Shown one piece after another: positions 23,857-32,209 of a stretch of DNA of 40,941 nucleotides (positions are counted from its first letter, which is position 1; the number at the start of each line of letters is the position of its first letter). This DNA comes from a virus. The notes below the pieces were generated by a model. That model had not been told where the DNA came from. It searched no databases and worked only from the letters and a program-made list of their open reading frames with translations. The DNA lies in IMG/VR virus record IMGVR_UViG_3300050132_000138, positions 1-40,941 of that record; one strand, written 5' to 3'. The position numbers and the translations under genes were made by a program.

Positions 23857-25152
23857 CTAGCGAGCCTGCAGCGCGACGAAGCTCGACTTGGTGTTGCTGC
23901 CGTTGGCCGGCGACACCGGTTTCGACAGATAGGGCTGGCCGCCGAGGCGGAAGGTCCAGCGGAACGCCGACATATTGTAGTCAAAGAACAGATGGATCGA
24001 GGACGCGAACTCGATGCCCTGGCCGATCTTGGTGGCGAGCGCGTAGCCCTTCAAGTCGACCAGCATGATGTCGCCGAGCGAGGAGAAGGTCTGGGCGTGC
24101 TCGTTGAAGTAGATGGGATGGCCAAGCAGCGTGCCGCCGGGACCGCCGACGACACCCTGGTTGAAGGGCACCCAGGCGGGCTGGTTGCCGATGGTGAGCC
24201 CGATCAACGCCGGCAGAACATCGCGGTTCATGATCCAGGCCGGCTCACCGCCCTGCGCCAACAGCCGCGCCAGCATGTTGGAGAGGTTGGCAACGGTCAG
24301 GGTCAGGGTCGCCTGGCCGGAGGTTTTCGACACGGTGACCAGCGCGCCGGAATTCATGAAGCCGAGCGGCTTGCCGTTGCCGTCGCCCCAGATCACGGCG
24401 TCGGTGGCCTTCCAGTTGATGGCGCGGCCGGCCTGCAGGGTCAGCCGGCTGTTGAGCCGCGGCGCGTCGTCGAGCAGCTCGGCGGTCGCGATGCAGAACG
24501 CGAACAGCTCATGCAGCTGCAGCTGAGTGCCGGTGAGGCCGACTTTCGAGGCCAGCATCTGGTTGCCTTCCGAGCGCCATGCCGACTGCACGCCGGCAGC
24601 ACCCCAGGGCGTCGTCTCGTCTTTCGGGATCGAGATCGAGTTGGAGTTGGTCGGCTCCTGGTTGCACATCGACAGAAGATCATTGTCGGGGAAAGCGATG
24701 CCCCAGATCTGATCACGATACTCGGTCGGCACCAGCATGCCCTCGCCGGCCGAGCCCTGGTTGCTCTCGAAATTGGCCGGCGCCGCGCCGAAACGCGGAT
24801 CCATGCCGCCGCCGGTGAAGCGATCGCGAACCGCGAGCGCGAATTCCGCCAGATTGGCGAAACCGCCGGTGCGCGCCGGATCGATGTCGTTGACGATGAT
24901 CGAGCGCGCCGGCGGCGCGTTGAACAGCGTGGCGCGCTTCTGCGCCTTTTCCTCGGTGGCGATTTCGACATCGAGCGCCGCGAGCTCGGTCTCGATCGCA
25001 TCCACCTCAACCTCGAGCGCCGCCATCTGGGCGGTCTCGGCCTCGTTAAGGTCCGGCTTGGCGATCAGCGCATTGAGCGCGGTGAACTTGGTCTTGCCCG
25101 ACTTGGCCTTGTCGGCCCGCGCCTGGCGCAGTTTCTTCAGATCCTTTGGCAT
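23857..25152 (-). CDS. Major capsid protein, HK97 fold
   Basis: The product is 431 residues. The first 90 form a charged coiled coil (LEVEVDAIETELAALDVEIA), the delta domain that scaffolds the prohead and is later removed by the protease encoded next door. From about 100 the HK97-fold body follows, with typical segments (LAEFALAVRDRF, DNDLLSMCNQEPTNSNSIS, INWKATDAVIWGDGNGKPLG, AWIMNRDVLPALIG, GYALATKIGQGIEFASS). The C-terminus ends in a short Asn/Ser/Lys-rich tail. There is a clear RBS-like AGGAG run upstream. Confidence 0.95.
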   Translation of the reverse strand: MPKDLKKLRQARADKAKSGKTKFTALNALIAKPDLNEAETAQMAALEVEVDAIETELAALDVEIATEEKAQKRATLFNAPPARSIIVNDIDPARTGGFANLAEFALAVRDRFTGGGMDPRFGAAPANFESNQGSAGEGMLVPTEYRDQIWGIAFPDNDLLSMCNQEPTNSNSISIPKDETTPWGAAGVQSAWRSEGNQMLASKVGLTGTQLQLHELFAFCIATAELLDDAPRLNSRLTLQAGRAINWKATDAVIWGDGNGKPLGFMNSGALVTVSKTSGQATLTLTVANLSNMLARLLAQGGEPAWIMNRDVLPALIGLTIGNQPAWVPFNQGVVGGPGGTLLGHPIYFNEHAQTFSSLGDIMLVDLKGYALATKIGQGIEFASSIHLFFDYNMSAFRWTFRLGGQPYLSKPVSPANGSNTKSSFVALQAR

Positions 25153-25170
25153 GAGCCATCTCCTGCTTGG

Positions 25171-25234
25171 GTTGCTCGGACGAAAAAGCGCTCATTGGCT
25201 CCCGCCGTCCGAGCGGACGCGGGGAGAGAGCAAC
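25171..25234 (-). other. Stem-loop in the protease-capsid intergenic gap
   Basis: The 105-base gap between protease and capsid genes has a perfect 9-bp inverted repeat, GCTCGGACG (25174-25182) with CGTCCGAGC (25206-25214), plus an outer GTTGCTC (25171) with GAGCAAC (25228-25234) that competes for the same bases. A short palindrome CGTCCG-AG-CGGACG lies inside. No U-run follows, so a terminator is unlikely. It may set the ratio of capsid to protease by mRNA structure or processing. Confidence 0.5.
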
Positions 25235-25257
25235 TAAAAACACGGGTGGAAAATCGG

Positions 25258-26115
25258 CTATTCGAACGCCAGCGCCGAACGCCGGCGCGCGGCTTTGCTC
25301 GGCTTTTGCGTGAGACCGCCGATCACGTCGTCGAGCGTGCCGACGCGATCGACCATGCCACGCGACAGCGCCTCGCGCGCGCCATAGACGCGGCCCTTGC
25401 CAAAAGTGTCGCGGACATTGGCTTGTGTGGTGCGACGGCCAGCCGCGACCGCCTTGATGAAATCGACACCGGCCTCGTCGACGCGAGACTGCAGGAACGC
25501 GGTCGCCTCATCCGACAGCGGCGCAAACGGATGCGCCTCGTTTTTGGCCGGCGAGATCTCCGATCGCAGCATGGTCAGCTTGATGCCCATCTCGGCCAGG
25601 GCTTCCGACATGTCGGCGTGCAGGATCATGGCGCCGATCGAACCGACATCGCCGGACGGCGACATCACGATCTCGGAACATTGCGAGGCGATCCAGTAGG
25701 CGGCCGAAGCCGCCAGCGAGTCGACCATGGCGATGACAGGCTTTTGCGCGGCCGCGGCCTTGAAGGCGGCAGCGGTTTCCGGCGTGCCGGCGACCGTGCC
25801 GCCGGGTGAATCGAAATGCGCGATGATCGCGGAAACATCGGGATCGGCGGCGTGCTGCGCGACCTGGCTGCGCAGGCCATCCATGCCCGTGAAGGATCCG
25901 TAGAGCGAGCGGCCGCCGCGCGGATAGAGCGCGCCATGGACCGGCACGATGGCGACGGAGCCCTGCCGCGCCGGCACGCCAGCCGCGGCCGCAAGGCCGC
26001 CGTCGCGCGCCACGAAATCGGCCAGGCACGCCAAATCGATAGCGCCGCATTCGTCGACCGCGGCGAGCTGCAGCACGATGTCAGAGACGCTAAGGCGCTT
26101 TGGGATTTTCGGCAT
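25258..26115 (-). CDS. S49-family prohead protease (SppA/ClpP-like)
   Basis: The product is 285 residues. Residues about 50-200 show the S49 pattern: VAIVPVHGALYPRGG, then ISAIIAHFDSPGG-like FDSPGGTVAG, and DSLAASAAYWIASQC with the candidate nucleophile Ser. GDVGSIGAM and SPAKNEAHPFAPLSDEA with the candidate general-base Lys complete the set. S49 proteases cleave the capsid delta domain during maturation in many HK97-like phages. The Arg/Lys-rich C-terminus may bind the prohead. It starts 26 bases inside the portal gene end. Confidence 0.92.
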   Translation of the reverse strand: MPKIPKRLSVSDIVLQLAAVDECGAIDLACLADFVARDGGLAAAAGVPARQGSVAIVPVHGALYPRGGRSLYGSFTGMDGLRSQVAQHAADPDVSAIIAHFDSPGGTVAGTPETAAAFKAAAAQKPVIAMVDSLAASAAYWIASQCSEIVMSPSGDVGSIGAMILHADMSEALAEMGIKLTMLRSEISPAKNEAHPFAPLSDEATAFLQSRVDEAGVDFIKAVAAGRRTTQANVRDTFGKGRVYGAREALSRGMVDRVGTLDDVIGGLTQKPSKAARRRSALAFE

Positions 26116-27409
26116 CTTTTTCGTCCTCGTTGTCCGCCGGCGTCTTGGCCGCGCCGGACGGCCCGGCGGATGTCACGGGATTGTTGTAATCGTCGCCGCC
26201 CTCATCCTTGCGCGGCGAGAGGTTTTCCATCCGCAGCACGTCATTGGCCGAGAGCCATTCGCCCTGGCGGCCGATCAGATAGGCGGCATAACGGCTGCGC
26301 AGATCGCCGCGCAACAGCGCGTTGAAATTGAACTCGACGAACAGCTTTTCGGCGCCGTCGCCGAGCAACAGATCGCGCTCGGCGCCCTGCTCGATCGCGA
26401 TCGCGAGCGGCGCCAGGCAATAGACGACGAAATCGAGCGATTGCTGTTCGATGTTGGAAAACGTCGCCTTATCGAGGCGCCCGGCGCGGTGCGGTGGAAA
26501 ACTCCACAGCCCGAAAATATCGACGTCCGAGCCCTTCTCGGTCTCGAGCAGCTGGGCCTCGGCATTGGTGACCTTGATCGGGTTGTATTTGACGCCGTGC
26601 GTCAAAAGCCGATCCTTGTGGCGATTGCGGCCAGTGCCGCTTTCGCGCCAGTTTTCCATGAACGTCCTACGATCGTCCTTGTCCTTGAAGGTGCCGGGAT
26701 GTTCCAGCGTGCCGCCGCTCTGGCCGGAATTCTGGAACCAGATATCGCCGTATTCATGCACGGCGATCGCGCGGCCGAACACCTCGCGCGCCGTTTCCCA
26801 GATCGGCATCCCGCGCAGACCATCCTCGGTCAAGGGATTGCCGCGCAGGTGCCAGATATCGTCGTCGCGAAAGGTCTGCGGAGCGGGCAACGCGGTGACC
26901 TGGTTGACGGTCACCGGCGGATTGAAGGTGTAGTAGACGTGACCGTCCTCGGCGAGCCAGATTTTTGCCAGCCGGCTCGGATGCAGGATCTCGAGCGAGC
27001 CGATCGCGTAGTCGTCGCCAGGCCGAATGCGGCAATAGGCGTTTTTCCAGTACGACAGATGCCAGGCGATCTCGCCGAAGAATTCCGCCGGCGTGTTTCG
27101 ATCGTTTGGCCGCGCGCCGAGCAGTCTTGTCAGGGGATTGTCGGGCTGCTCTTTCCGAGCGCCATTCTTGCCGCGCTTGTAGACCATCACAGGCAGCGAC
27201 GACATCGCGCCCGACAGGCCAAAGCGCACCGCCTGCACCGCGCCGAGCTGCGAGGTACTGCGCTCGGTGACGCGAACGCCGGCGATCGAGCGGGAATTGC
27301 CATAATCGGCCCAATAGGCCGGATTCGACATGTCGCGCGGCACGCTCGGATCGAAACTATCCGCCACCAGGCGGATGCCGCGGCCGAGTCCTGAGAGAAG
27401 TCCCATCAA
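26090..27409 (-). CDS. Portal protein, HK97 family
   Basis: The product is 439 residues. It shows the HK97 portal pattern: AVQAVRFGLSGAMSSLPVMV, PNDRNTPAEFFGEIAWHLSY, WKNAYCRI, DDDIWHLRGNPLTEDGLRGM, then GRAIAVHEYGDIWFQNSGQS and HRAGRLDKATFSNIEQQSLD. Twelve copies form the dodecameric portal at the head vertex, used for DNA entry and exit. The C-terminus is Pro/Asp/Glu-rich (GPSGAAKTPADNEDEKDA). The start overlaps the terminase stop. Confidence 0.95.
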   Translation of the reverse strand: MMGLLSGLGRGIRLVADSFDPSVPRDMSNPAYWADYGNSRSIAGVRVTERSTSQLGAVQAVRFGLSGAMSSLPVMVYKRGKNGARKEQPDNPLTRLLGARPNDRNTPAEFFGEIAWHLSYWKNAYCRIRPGDDYAIGSLEILHPSRLAKIWLAEDGHVYYTFNPPVTVNQVTALPAPQTFRDDDIWHLRGNPLTEDGLRGMPIWETAREVFGRAIAVHEYGDIWFQNSGQSGGTLEHPGTFKDKDDRRTFMENWRESGTGRNRHKDRLLTHGVKYNPIKVTNAEAQLLETEKGSDVDIFGLWSFPPHRAGRLDKATFSNIEQQSLDFVVYCLAPLAIAIEQGAERDLLLGDGAEKLFVEFNFNALLRGDLRSRYAAYLIGRQGEWLSANDVLRMENLSPRKDEGGDDYNNPVTSAGPSGAAKTPADNEDEKDAENPKAP

Positions 27410-29067
27410 ATCACCGTCAAGATGTCGGCCGAAGTCGTCAGCATCTGGTTTTCGCCCTTGGCGGCGATCGCGAGCGCATTGACCAGCGCTGCAATGCCGT
27501 CGATCCGCTCGGTCGATTTGTTTTTCGCCGGTTTTATGTTGTCGGCGGCGTCCGGCCCCTCGATCGCAACCACCTGGGCGTGCCGGCGCAACACCGGATG
27601 GCCGCCATGATGGAAACCGTTCGACATCACCAGGCGCTCGAGCTCTTTCGAGGGCGCGCCGAGCGAGGCATAGCCCTGCCCCATCAGCACCACCGGCAGC
27701 CCGTGCTGCTCGAGCTCGATCGCGGTGTCGGTGGCGTTCCAGCGGTCGATTGCCAGACCGCCCTCATGGGCCTCGCGCTTGTAGTTGCCGACATGCGCGA
27801 CCTGAAAGACCTCGGCGTCCCGGTAGATCTGCTTTCGGATGAAAGCGTAGTCGATGACGTTGCCGGGCGTGGCGTGCAGCGCGCCGATTTCAGCCCATTT
27901 TTCGTAGGGCAGCTTGTCGCGCTTGGCGTGAGCCTTGAGCAGCATCTGCGGCTTGAAAAACCGGCAGATCACGCGCGGGATCTCGAGCCCCGGCTGGATC
28001 GGAAACCACCACACCAGCGCCGAAAGGTCGATGGTCGAGGATAGATCGAGGCCGCCGAAACAGGTCTTGCCGGTCAGATCCTTTTCGATTTCCGTCCAGG
28101 GCACGGCGCCGGCGCAATGGTCCCAGCCGAACTTATTGCCATCGTCGTCGATGCCGTCGATCGGCAGCCAGCGCACCGCCTGCTCGGTCCAGAGGTTGAG
28201 GTGGTAGCGCTTGAAATCGTTTTCGAGCCGCGGCAGCTGCTGGGCGCGCCGCGCGTCGGTTGCGAGCGCCTCGAGCTTTTTCGACACGCCGAGGTTGGGA
28301 TTGGCTTTCGCCCAGGTTTCGGGCCTGGTCCAGTCATCCTCGACGCCGGCCGCGTACACCACCACCAGGGTTTCGGGATCCTCGATCGTGCCGTCGAGAA
28401 TTTTTTGGCACTCATCCCAGATCTGCTCACCGTAGCCGCCCTTTTTGCCGGCGGTCGAGATCAGGAATTCCAGCGGCTGGCGCCGGGCGCCTTCGCTGTC
28501 ATGGATGAACCCGTAGAGCTCGCCGTCGCGCCATTCGTGGATCTCGTCGCCGATCAGGCCAGAGGTCGAAAGCCCGTGCTTGCCGCCAGGCTTGCCGGAT
28601 AGCGGCTTGAACGATGCATTGAGCCCAGGGCAATAGATCGACGGTTTCAGGCAGACGAGCTCGCCGGACAGCGTTTGCGATTTCGCGACCATCGCGGTCG
28701 CCTTATCGAACACCAGGCGCGCCTGGTCTTTTTCCGAGGCGATCGAGAATACCTGGCCGCCCTGCTCGGCATCGCCCAGCAGCATCAGAAGCGCCACGCC
28801 GGCCGCGAGCTCGGTCTTGCCGTTTTTTCGCGGGATCCAGACGTAGCAGCGGCGATAGCGCCGCAGCCCATCGGGACGTTTCCAGCCGAACAGCGGCCGG
28901 ATGATATCGTTAGCCTGCCAGCCCTCGAGCGCGAACGGTCGGCCCGACCATTCGCCTTCCGTCAGGCAGAGATGGTCGGAAAAGAACCGCACCGCGGCGT
29001 CGGCGGCGCGGGCATCAAACCAATAGTCGCCGGGCTCGGCGAGCGTGACCGCGGCCTGGGGCGCCAT
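27406..29067 (-). CDS. terL: Terminase large subunit, HK97 type (Terminase_1)
   Basis: The product is 553 residues. The N-terminal ATPase has Walker A IPRKNGKT (residues 78-85) and Walker B LIGDEIHE (about 171-178). The nuclease half shows CFGGLDLSSTIDLSALVWW with the first acidic residue, and FQVAHVGN with GLAIDRWNATDT. This is the HK97 gp2/YmfN branch, which generally cuts at cos sites and is often accompanied by an HNH protein, as here. The gene starts four bases after the small subunit gene and overlaps the portal start. Confidence 0.95.
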   Translation of the reverse strand: MAPQAAVTLAEPGDYWFDARAADAAVRFFSDHLCLTEGEWSGRPFALEGWQANDIIRPLFGWKRPDGLRRYRRCYVWIPRKNGKTELAAGVALLMLLGDAEQGGQVFSIASEKDQARLVFDKATAMVAKSQTLSGELVCLKPSIYCPGLNASFKPLSGKPGGKHGLSTSGLIGDEIHEWRDGELYGFIHDSEGARRQPLEFLISTAGKKGGYGEQIWDECQKILDGTIEDPETLVVVYAAGVEDDWTRPETWAKANPNLGVSKKLEALATDARRAQQLPRLENDFKRYHLNLWTEQAVRWLPIDGIDDDGNKFGWDHCAGAVPWTEIEKDLTGKTCFGGLDLSSTIDLSALVWWFPIQPGLEIPRVICRFFKPQMLLKAHAKRDKLPYEKWAEIGALHATPGNVIDYAFIRKQIYRDAEVFQVAHVGNYKREAHEGGLAIDRWNATDTAIELEQHGLPVVLMGQGYASLGAPSKELERLVMSNGFHHGGHPVLRRHAQVVAIEGPDAADNIKPAKNKSTERIDGIAALVNALAIAAKGENQMLTTSADILTVI

Positions 29068-29071
29068 GCTA

Positions 29072-29641
29072 TCAATTCAGAAACCCGATCGCCGATTTCT
29101 CTTTCGACTGATCGGCGTCATTGCCATGGGCACCATCCTGCGGTGCTTGTGCCGCGACCTGGCCGAACAGATCCCCGGCGCCGGCCGCCTGGGCGCGGCT
29201 GGCGAAGATGCGCTGGCGCTCGGCCGGATTGAGGCCAAAGCGATCCTCGGCGGCGAACAGGTTCTTTTCCAGCCGCTCGGCGATCGAGAACGCCGGATGA
29301 ATCCGCCAAAGCTTGCCGTGCGCGCTTTCGCTTTCGTAAAATTCTTTGTTGCGGTCGACCATGGCCTGCATCTTGTGCCAGCGCGCGAAGTTGCGGCAGT
29401 AGCGGCCAAAGGTCTCGGCGTCGATCTGGCTCAACAGCCGGCGCGCGGTCAGCTGCGGCGCCAGGCGATGCCAGACCTCGAGCCCCTTGCGCTTGAGCCA
29501 GACCGGCGGCTGCACCTGGCCGGACGCCTGCGGATCCGCAACAGCGGGCGCGGCGGCATCGTCACCGATCGGCCGATGGCCAGGATTGCCCTTTGCCAGC
29601 TTGACGCTGGCCGGTTCCGGTTTAGGTCCGCGCGGTGCCAT
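29072..29641 (-). CDS. terS: Terminase small subunit
   Basis: The product is 189 residues, starting MAPRGPKPEPASVKLAKGNP. The pattern of a Pro/Lys-rich start, PIGDDAAAPAVADPQASG, then a helical region (VWHRLAPQLTARRLLSQIDA) and FGRYCRNFARWHKMQAMVDR is the P27-family small terminase found with HK97-type large subunits. It binds the packaging site and regulates the ATPase. The C-terminal end is acidic and Ser/Lys-rich. Confidence 0.9.
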   Translation of the reverse strand: MAPRGPKPEPASVKLAKGNPGHRPIGDDAAAPAVADPQASGQVQPPVWLKRKGLEVWHRLAPQLTARRLLSQIDAETFGRYCRNFARWHKMQAMVDRNKEFYESESAHGKLWRIHPAFSIAERLEKNLFAAEDRFGLNPAERQRIFASRAQAAGAGDLFGQVAAQAPQDGAHGNDADQSKEKSAIGFLN

Positions 29642-29654
29642 GGCATGTGCCTCA

Positions 29655-29772
29655 ATAAAAAAAGTTTCGCAAAACCCGCGGCGAAATGTGTGTTTCTAGA
29701 CTACCGGTCCCAGGGAGTATGGCCGGAGGGATTTGACCACCCCCCCACCCCATGGCGCTCCCGGTCGCAAAG
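29655..29772 (-). other. Gap between terminase and HNH genes, candidate packaging (cos) region
   Basis: No gene is seen here. The stretch contains seven consecutive C at about 29741-29747, an A-run, and the short palindrome-like CCGGTCCCAGGGAG. In HK97-type phages the cos site lies near the small terminase and HNH genes, which makes this the best place to look. Nothing in the sequence shows the cut itself. Confidence 0.25.
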
Positions 29773-30180
29773 TCAGGTGATGTCGAGCTCGCGGGTCAAC
29801 TTGACGGCGATCCGACTGTCGAGCCAGAGATCGCTGACCACGATCTCGCAGCGCTCATACATCGCCTCGAGCTTCTGCTTAACCACGTCATGGTGCCAGG
29901 CGCAGCAGGCCTGCCACATATCGGCATTCCAGAACTTGACCTGGTTGCCCTTGTGCGGCTCGACGTGATCGGTGACGGCACTGACTTCAAGCCGCCCTGC
30001 AGCCTCGCAACCCAAGCACAGGGGATGTGACCGCCGGAACGCGCTCGAGGCCTTGTCCCAGGCCGCGCTATAACCGCGCTCGCGCGCCGAACCGCGACGA
30101 GCGTCATATTCGGCGCTGATCACCGCTTGCGACGGTTGGGAATGCGATCGGAACGTCTGCGGACGCATGGGCATACCCAT
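29773..30180 (-). CDS. HNH endonuclease next to terminase
   Basis: The product is about 135 residues. The start is uncertain: ATGs at 30180, 30174 and 30168 all lie past the strong terminator, whereas a start at 30228 would place the terminator inside the gene, which I reject. The HNH core is visible: HPLCLGCEAAG (zinc-binding Cys pair), VTDHVEPHKGN (DH of the beta-beta-alpha motif) and MWQACCAWHHDVVKQK (Asn-replaced centre and distal His). In HK97-like phages the HNH protein works with the terminase for specific DNA cutting, so this position is meaningful. Confidence 0.82.
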   Translation of the reverse strand: MGMPMRPQTFRSHSQPSQAVISAEYDARRGSARERGYSAAWDKASSAFRRSHPLCLGCEAAGRLEVSAVTDHVEPHKGNQVKFWNADMWQACCAWHHDVVKQKLEAMYERCEIVVSDLWLDSRIAVKLTRELDIT

Positions 30181-30186
30181 GACAGC

Positions 30187-30215
30187 AAAAAACCCCGCAT
30201 CGCTGCAGGGTTTTT
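30187..30215 (-). terminator. Bidirectional Rho-independent terminator at the end of the early operon
   Basis: AAAAACCCCGCA (30188-30199) pairs with TGCAGGGTTTTT (30204-30215) with one mismatch and a four-base loop. The minus-strand transcript ends in a run of six U and the plus strand in five U, so it can stop both directions. It lies about 100 bases past the NusG-like gene and just before the HNH and terminase genes, so late genes require read-through or another promoter. Confidence 0.88.
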
Positions 30216-30320
30216 GATCTCTGGACATTTTTCCGGCAGCTGGCTTGACTCGATTTCTCGAGAAGCCATGCGCCGAAAGCCTTATTTGCTTTCGTTCGAA
30301 GCGTTCCGCGACCTTGGCCG

Positions 30321-30926
30321 CTAAACCGCTTCGATGTCACTTTCCGAAACGACGCTCGGAGTGATGCGCCCGAATATCTCGATCCCTATTGTGATTCGAG
30401 ATCCTGAGTCAACTCTTTCGACCAACGCGCAGAACGAACGAAACGGCCCATTGACGACGCGCACAAGCTGACCAATCTCAAACGCTCGCTCGCGCTTGCT
30501 TTTCGGCGTGTTGCCGATCGCTTCGATGCAGCGAATATCGAAAAACAGTTTTGGCGTCAAAAACGCGGTCCAATCGCCAAACCGCAACAGCCCGATGACG
30601 CCGTCGACCTCGTATCGATGCTTTTCATCGAATTCGAAATCGGGAATGAACAAAAGCCCCGGAAATAGCGGCAAACTGACGTTTCGCTGAATTTGATAGT
30701 CAAAGCCGCGACGGCATTGCGTGACGGTTTGCGACGAGGTGATGGTCGGCAGATAAGCGCTGATGTTGCGCTGGCGAAATGTCCGCATCACCTTCGCTTC
30801 GCGGTTTGGGTGCAATTTCAAAACATACCATTTTTTCGGAATTCGCACCTCGAGCGGCCCGAACTGCGCCAAATCGACCATTTCGACGAATTCACCTTTT
30901 TTGAAAAGCCGCTGCTCGACCATCAT
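30321..30926 (-). CDS. NusG-like transcription factor (phage antiterminator candidate)
   Basis: The product is 201 residues. After a short extension (MMVEQRLFKKGEF) a NusG N-terminal domain is clear: KKWYVLKLHPNREAKVMRTF, RQRNISAYLP and LPLFPGLLFIPDF. The C-terminal KOW domain (IGQLVRVVNGPFRSFCALVE, IGIEIFGRITP) follows a linker. NusG binds RNA polymerase and can suppress pausing and termination. Its place as the last gene before a strong terminator and the 27 kb late operon suggests a specialised role in late gene expression, like RfaH-type paralogues. It starts in an ATGA overlap with the replication gene. Confidence 0.88.
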   Translation of the reverse strand: MMVEQRLFKKGEFVEMVDLAQFGPLEVRIPKKWYVLKLHPNREAKVMRTFRQRNISAYLPTITSSQTVTQCRRGFDYQIQRNVSLPLFPGLLFIPDFEFDEKHRYEVDGVIGLLRFGDWTAFLTPKLFFDIRCIEAIGNTPKSKRERAFEIGQLVRVVNGPFRSFCALVERVDSGSRITIGIEIFGRITPSVVSESDIEAV

Positions 30927-32137
30927 GCCGCATCCCCCGTTTCCGATGACAGATTTCCATCCTTGCGCGGTGGCCACGGCCACGGCGCGAATATTCCCGA
31001 TCGCTTGGCATCGCCGAGACCGCGGTCGACGATCAGCGGCGGCCGCGCGCCGAGCACGTTGGCGCTCAGAAAACTCGACCAGGCGCCTATCTGCTGGCGA
31101 TCCTCGATCCATTGCCAGGACGAGCTGGCGCCGGCATCGGCGAAGGCCAGGATCTGCGGCGTTACCTCGCGGGCATAGACCACGCATCCCCTGGTCTCGA
31201 ACGGCCTGGCGCGCGCCACGGCGTATAGCGCCACAATCGCGTTGCCCTCGCGGCTTTCGACATCGAACGAGGTGCGCGACGCCGCAGGATCCGTCTGCAG
31301 CGCGCCTGGAAATTCCTCGAAACCGCGGGCGCGGATCCACAGATGAAAATTCGGAACCCGCGTTCGGCCGAGCCGATCGAGCGCCGCATTGAACAGCGGG
31401 ATGGCATTGCGGCAGATCCGCTGTTTTTCGGCTGGCAGCTTTCGGAACTCGTCGAGCGCGAGATCTCGCCGCATCGCCTCATGGCCGCGCCAGGCCGCCC
31501 AGGCAGCCGCAAAATGCTCAGGCTCGGTTTCTTCACCAGGCGAAGCCGGCTCACTCACGCCCCCTTGGGGGCCTATGGGGGAGTCCGGTTCAGGTTCAGG
31601 TTCAGAGATTAAGCCCTCGCCCGTGTAGCTAGGGCTAACCGAGTCCTGACCGAGTCCTAACCGAGGGCTAATCAACATATGGGGATTTGATGTATCTTCG
31701 ACTACATCTAGCCCTTGCTGCTGGCTAGGGCTAATCACCGTTGATTTTGTTGGGTTTTCTGGCTCGTTTCCAGCTGCCAGATATTCGATTTCGACCTGGT
31801 CGCCCTCGATCAAAAGCTTGATCAGATCGGTGGTGCGCTTGCCGCGGCCGAGGCTATTTCGGTTGCCGTTTTCGTCGAGCCATTGCGGCACCCGCGCGAT
31901 GGCGCCGATTTCCTCGAGCCAGCCCAGGCGCCGGCGCACGGTGTCAGGTGACAGCTCACAATCCTCGGCGAGCGACGGGATACCGACGAAGGCAGAGCCC
32001 TCGCCGTCGACGTAGAGCGTCAGCATGCTCAACACCATTTTGGCGTGCAGGTTGCCGAGCCGTAGATTGCGCGCCCAGGCGTGCGCCTCGTCGGCGGCGA
32101 TGCGTCGCGGCCGGCGTTTTGCGCGGTCGTTTGTCAT
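30923..32137 (-). CDS. Phage replication initiator with N-terminal helix-turn-helix
   Basis: The product is 404 residues. Residues about 20-110 form a winged-helix HTH of the type in phage replisome-organiser proteins (AWARNLRLGNLHAKMVLSML, VGIPSLAEDCELSPDTVRRR). The middle is a Pro/Glu/Gln-rich linker with a Ser/Pro-rich patch that overlies the iteron-like repeats. The C-terminal part (AAAWAAWRGHEAMRRDLALD, FHLWIRARGFEEF) resembles the helicase-loader-interacting end of such proteins. The gene is in the early operon, 70 bases after the gene upstream. The lambda O parallel (origin inside the gene) is inference. Confidence 0.75.
   Translation of the reverse strand: MTNDRAKRRPRRIAADEAHAWARNLRLGNLHAKMVLSMLTLYVDGEGSAFVGIPSLAEDCELSPDTVRRRLGWLEEIGAIARVPQWLDENGNRNSLGRGKRTTDLIKLLIEGDQVEIEYLAAGNEPENPTKSTVISPSQQQGLDVVEDTSNPHMLISPRLGLGQDSVSPSYTGEGLISEPEPEPDSPIGPQGGVSEPASPGEETEPEHFAAAWAAWRGHEAMRRDLALDEFRKLPAEKQRICRNAIPLFNAALDRLGRTRVPNFHLWIRARGFEEFPGALQTDPAASRTSFDVESREGNAIVALYAVARARPFETRGCVVYAREVTPQILAFADAGASSSWQWIEDRQQIGAWSSFLSANVLGARPPLIVDRGLGDAKRSGIFAPWPWPPRKDGNLSSETGDAA
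31631..31737 (+). repeat. 11-bp iteron-like repeats within the initiator gene
   Basis: Four tandem units with an exact 11-bp period run from 31631 to 31674: AGGGCTAACCG, AGTCCTGACCG, AGTCCTAACCG, AGGGCTAATCA. A fifth (AGGGCTAATCA) lies at 31727-31737. The AT-rich stretch 31670-31710 lies between. A period of 11 is not a multiple of three, so the repeats are not caused by a repeated peptide. It matches one DNA helical turn, as in origin iterons. Function as an origin is inference. Confidence 0.6.
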
Positions 32138-32209
32138 TTTTAGCTTCTTAATATTTCGGATTAAACTTGACGCAAAAGCAACGGGAAACGCTTAGTTTTT
32201 ATCTTCCGT

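Noticed and set aside
23797-25809. Long plus-strand open frame of 670 codons
   Set aside because: It lies opposite the capsid and protease genes, with shadow-type Arg/Gly/His-rich composition and no ribosome-binding site. High GC makes long antisense frames common.
30104-30340. Minus-strand frame of 78 codons across the terminator
   Set aside because: It begins inside the NusG-like gene and runs through the terminator into the HNH gene in another frame; it is a shadow.
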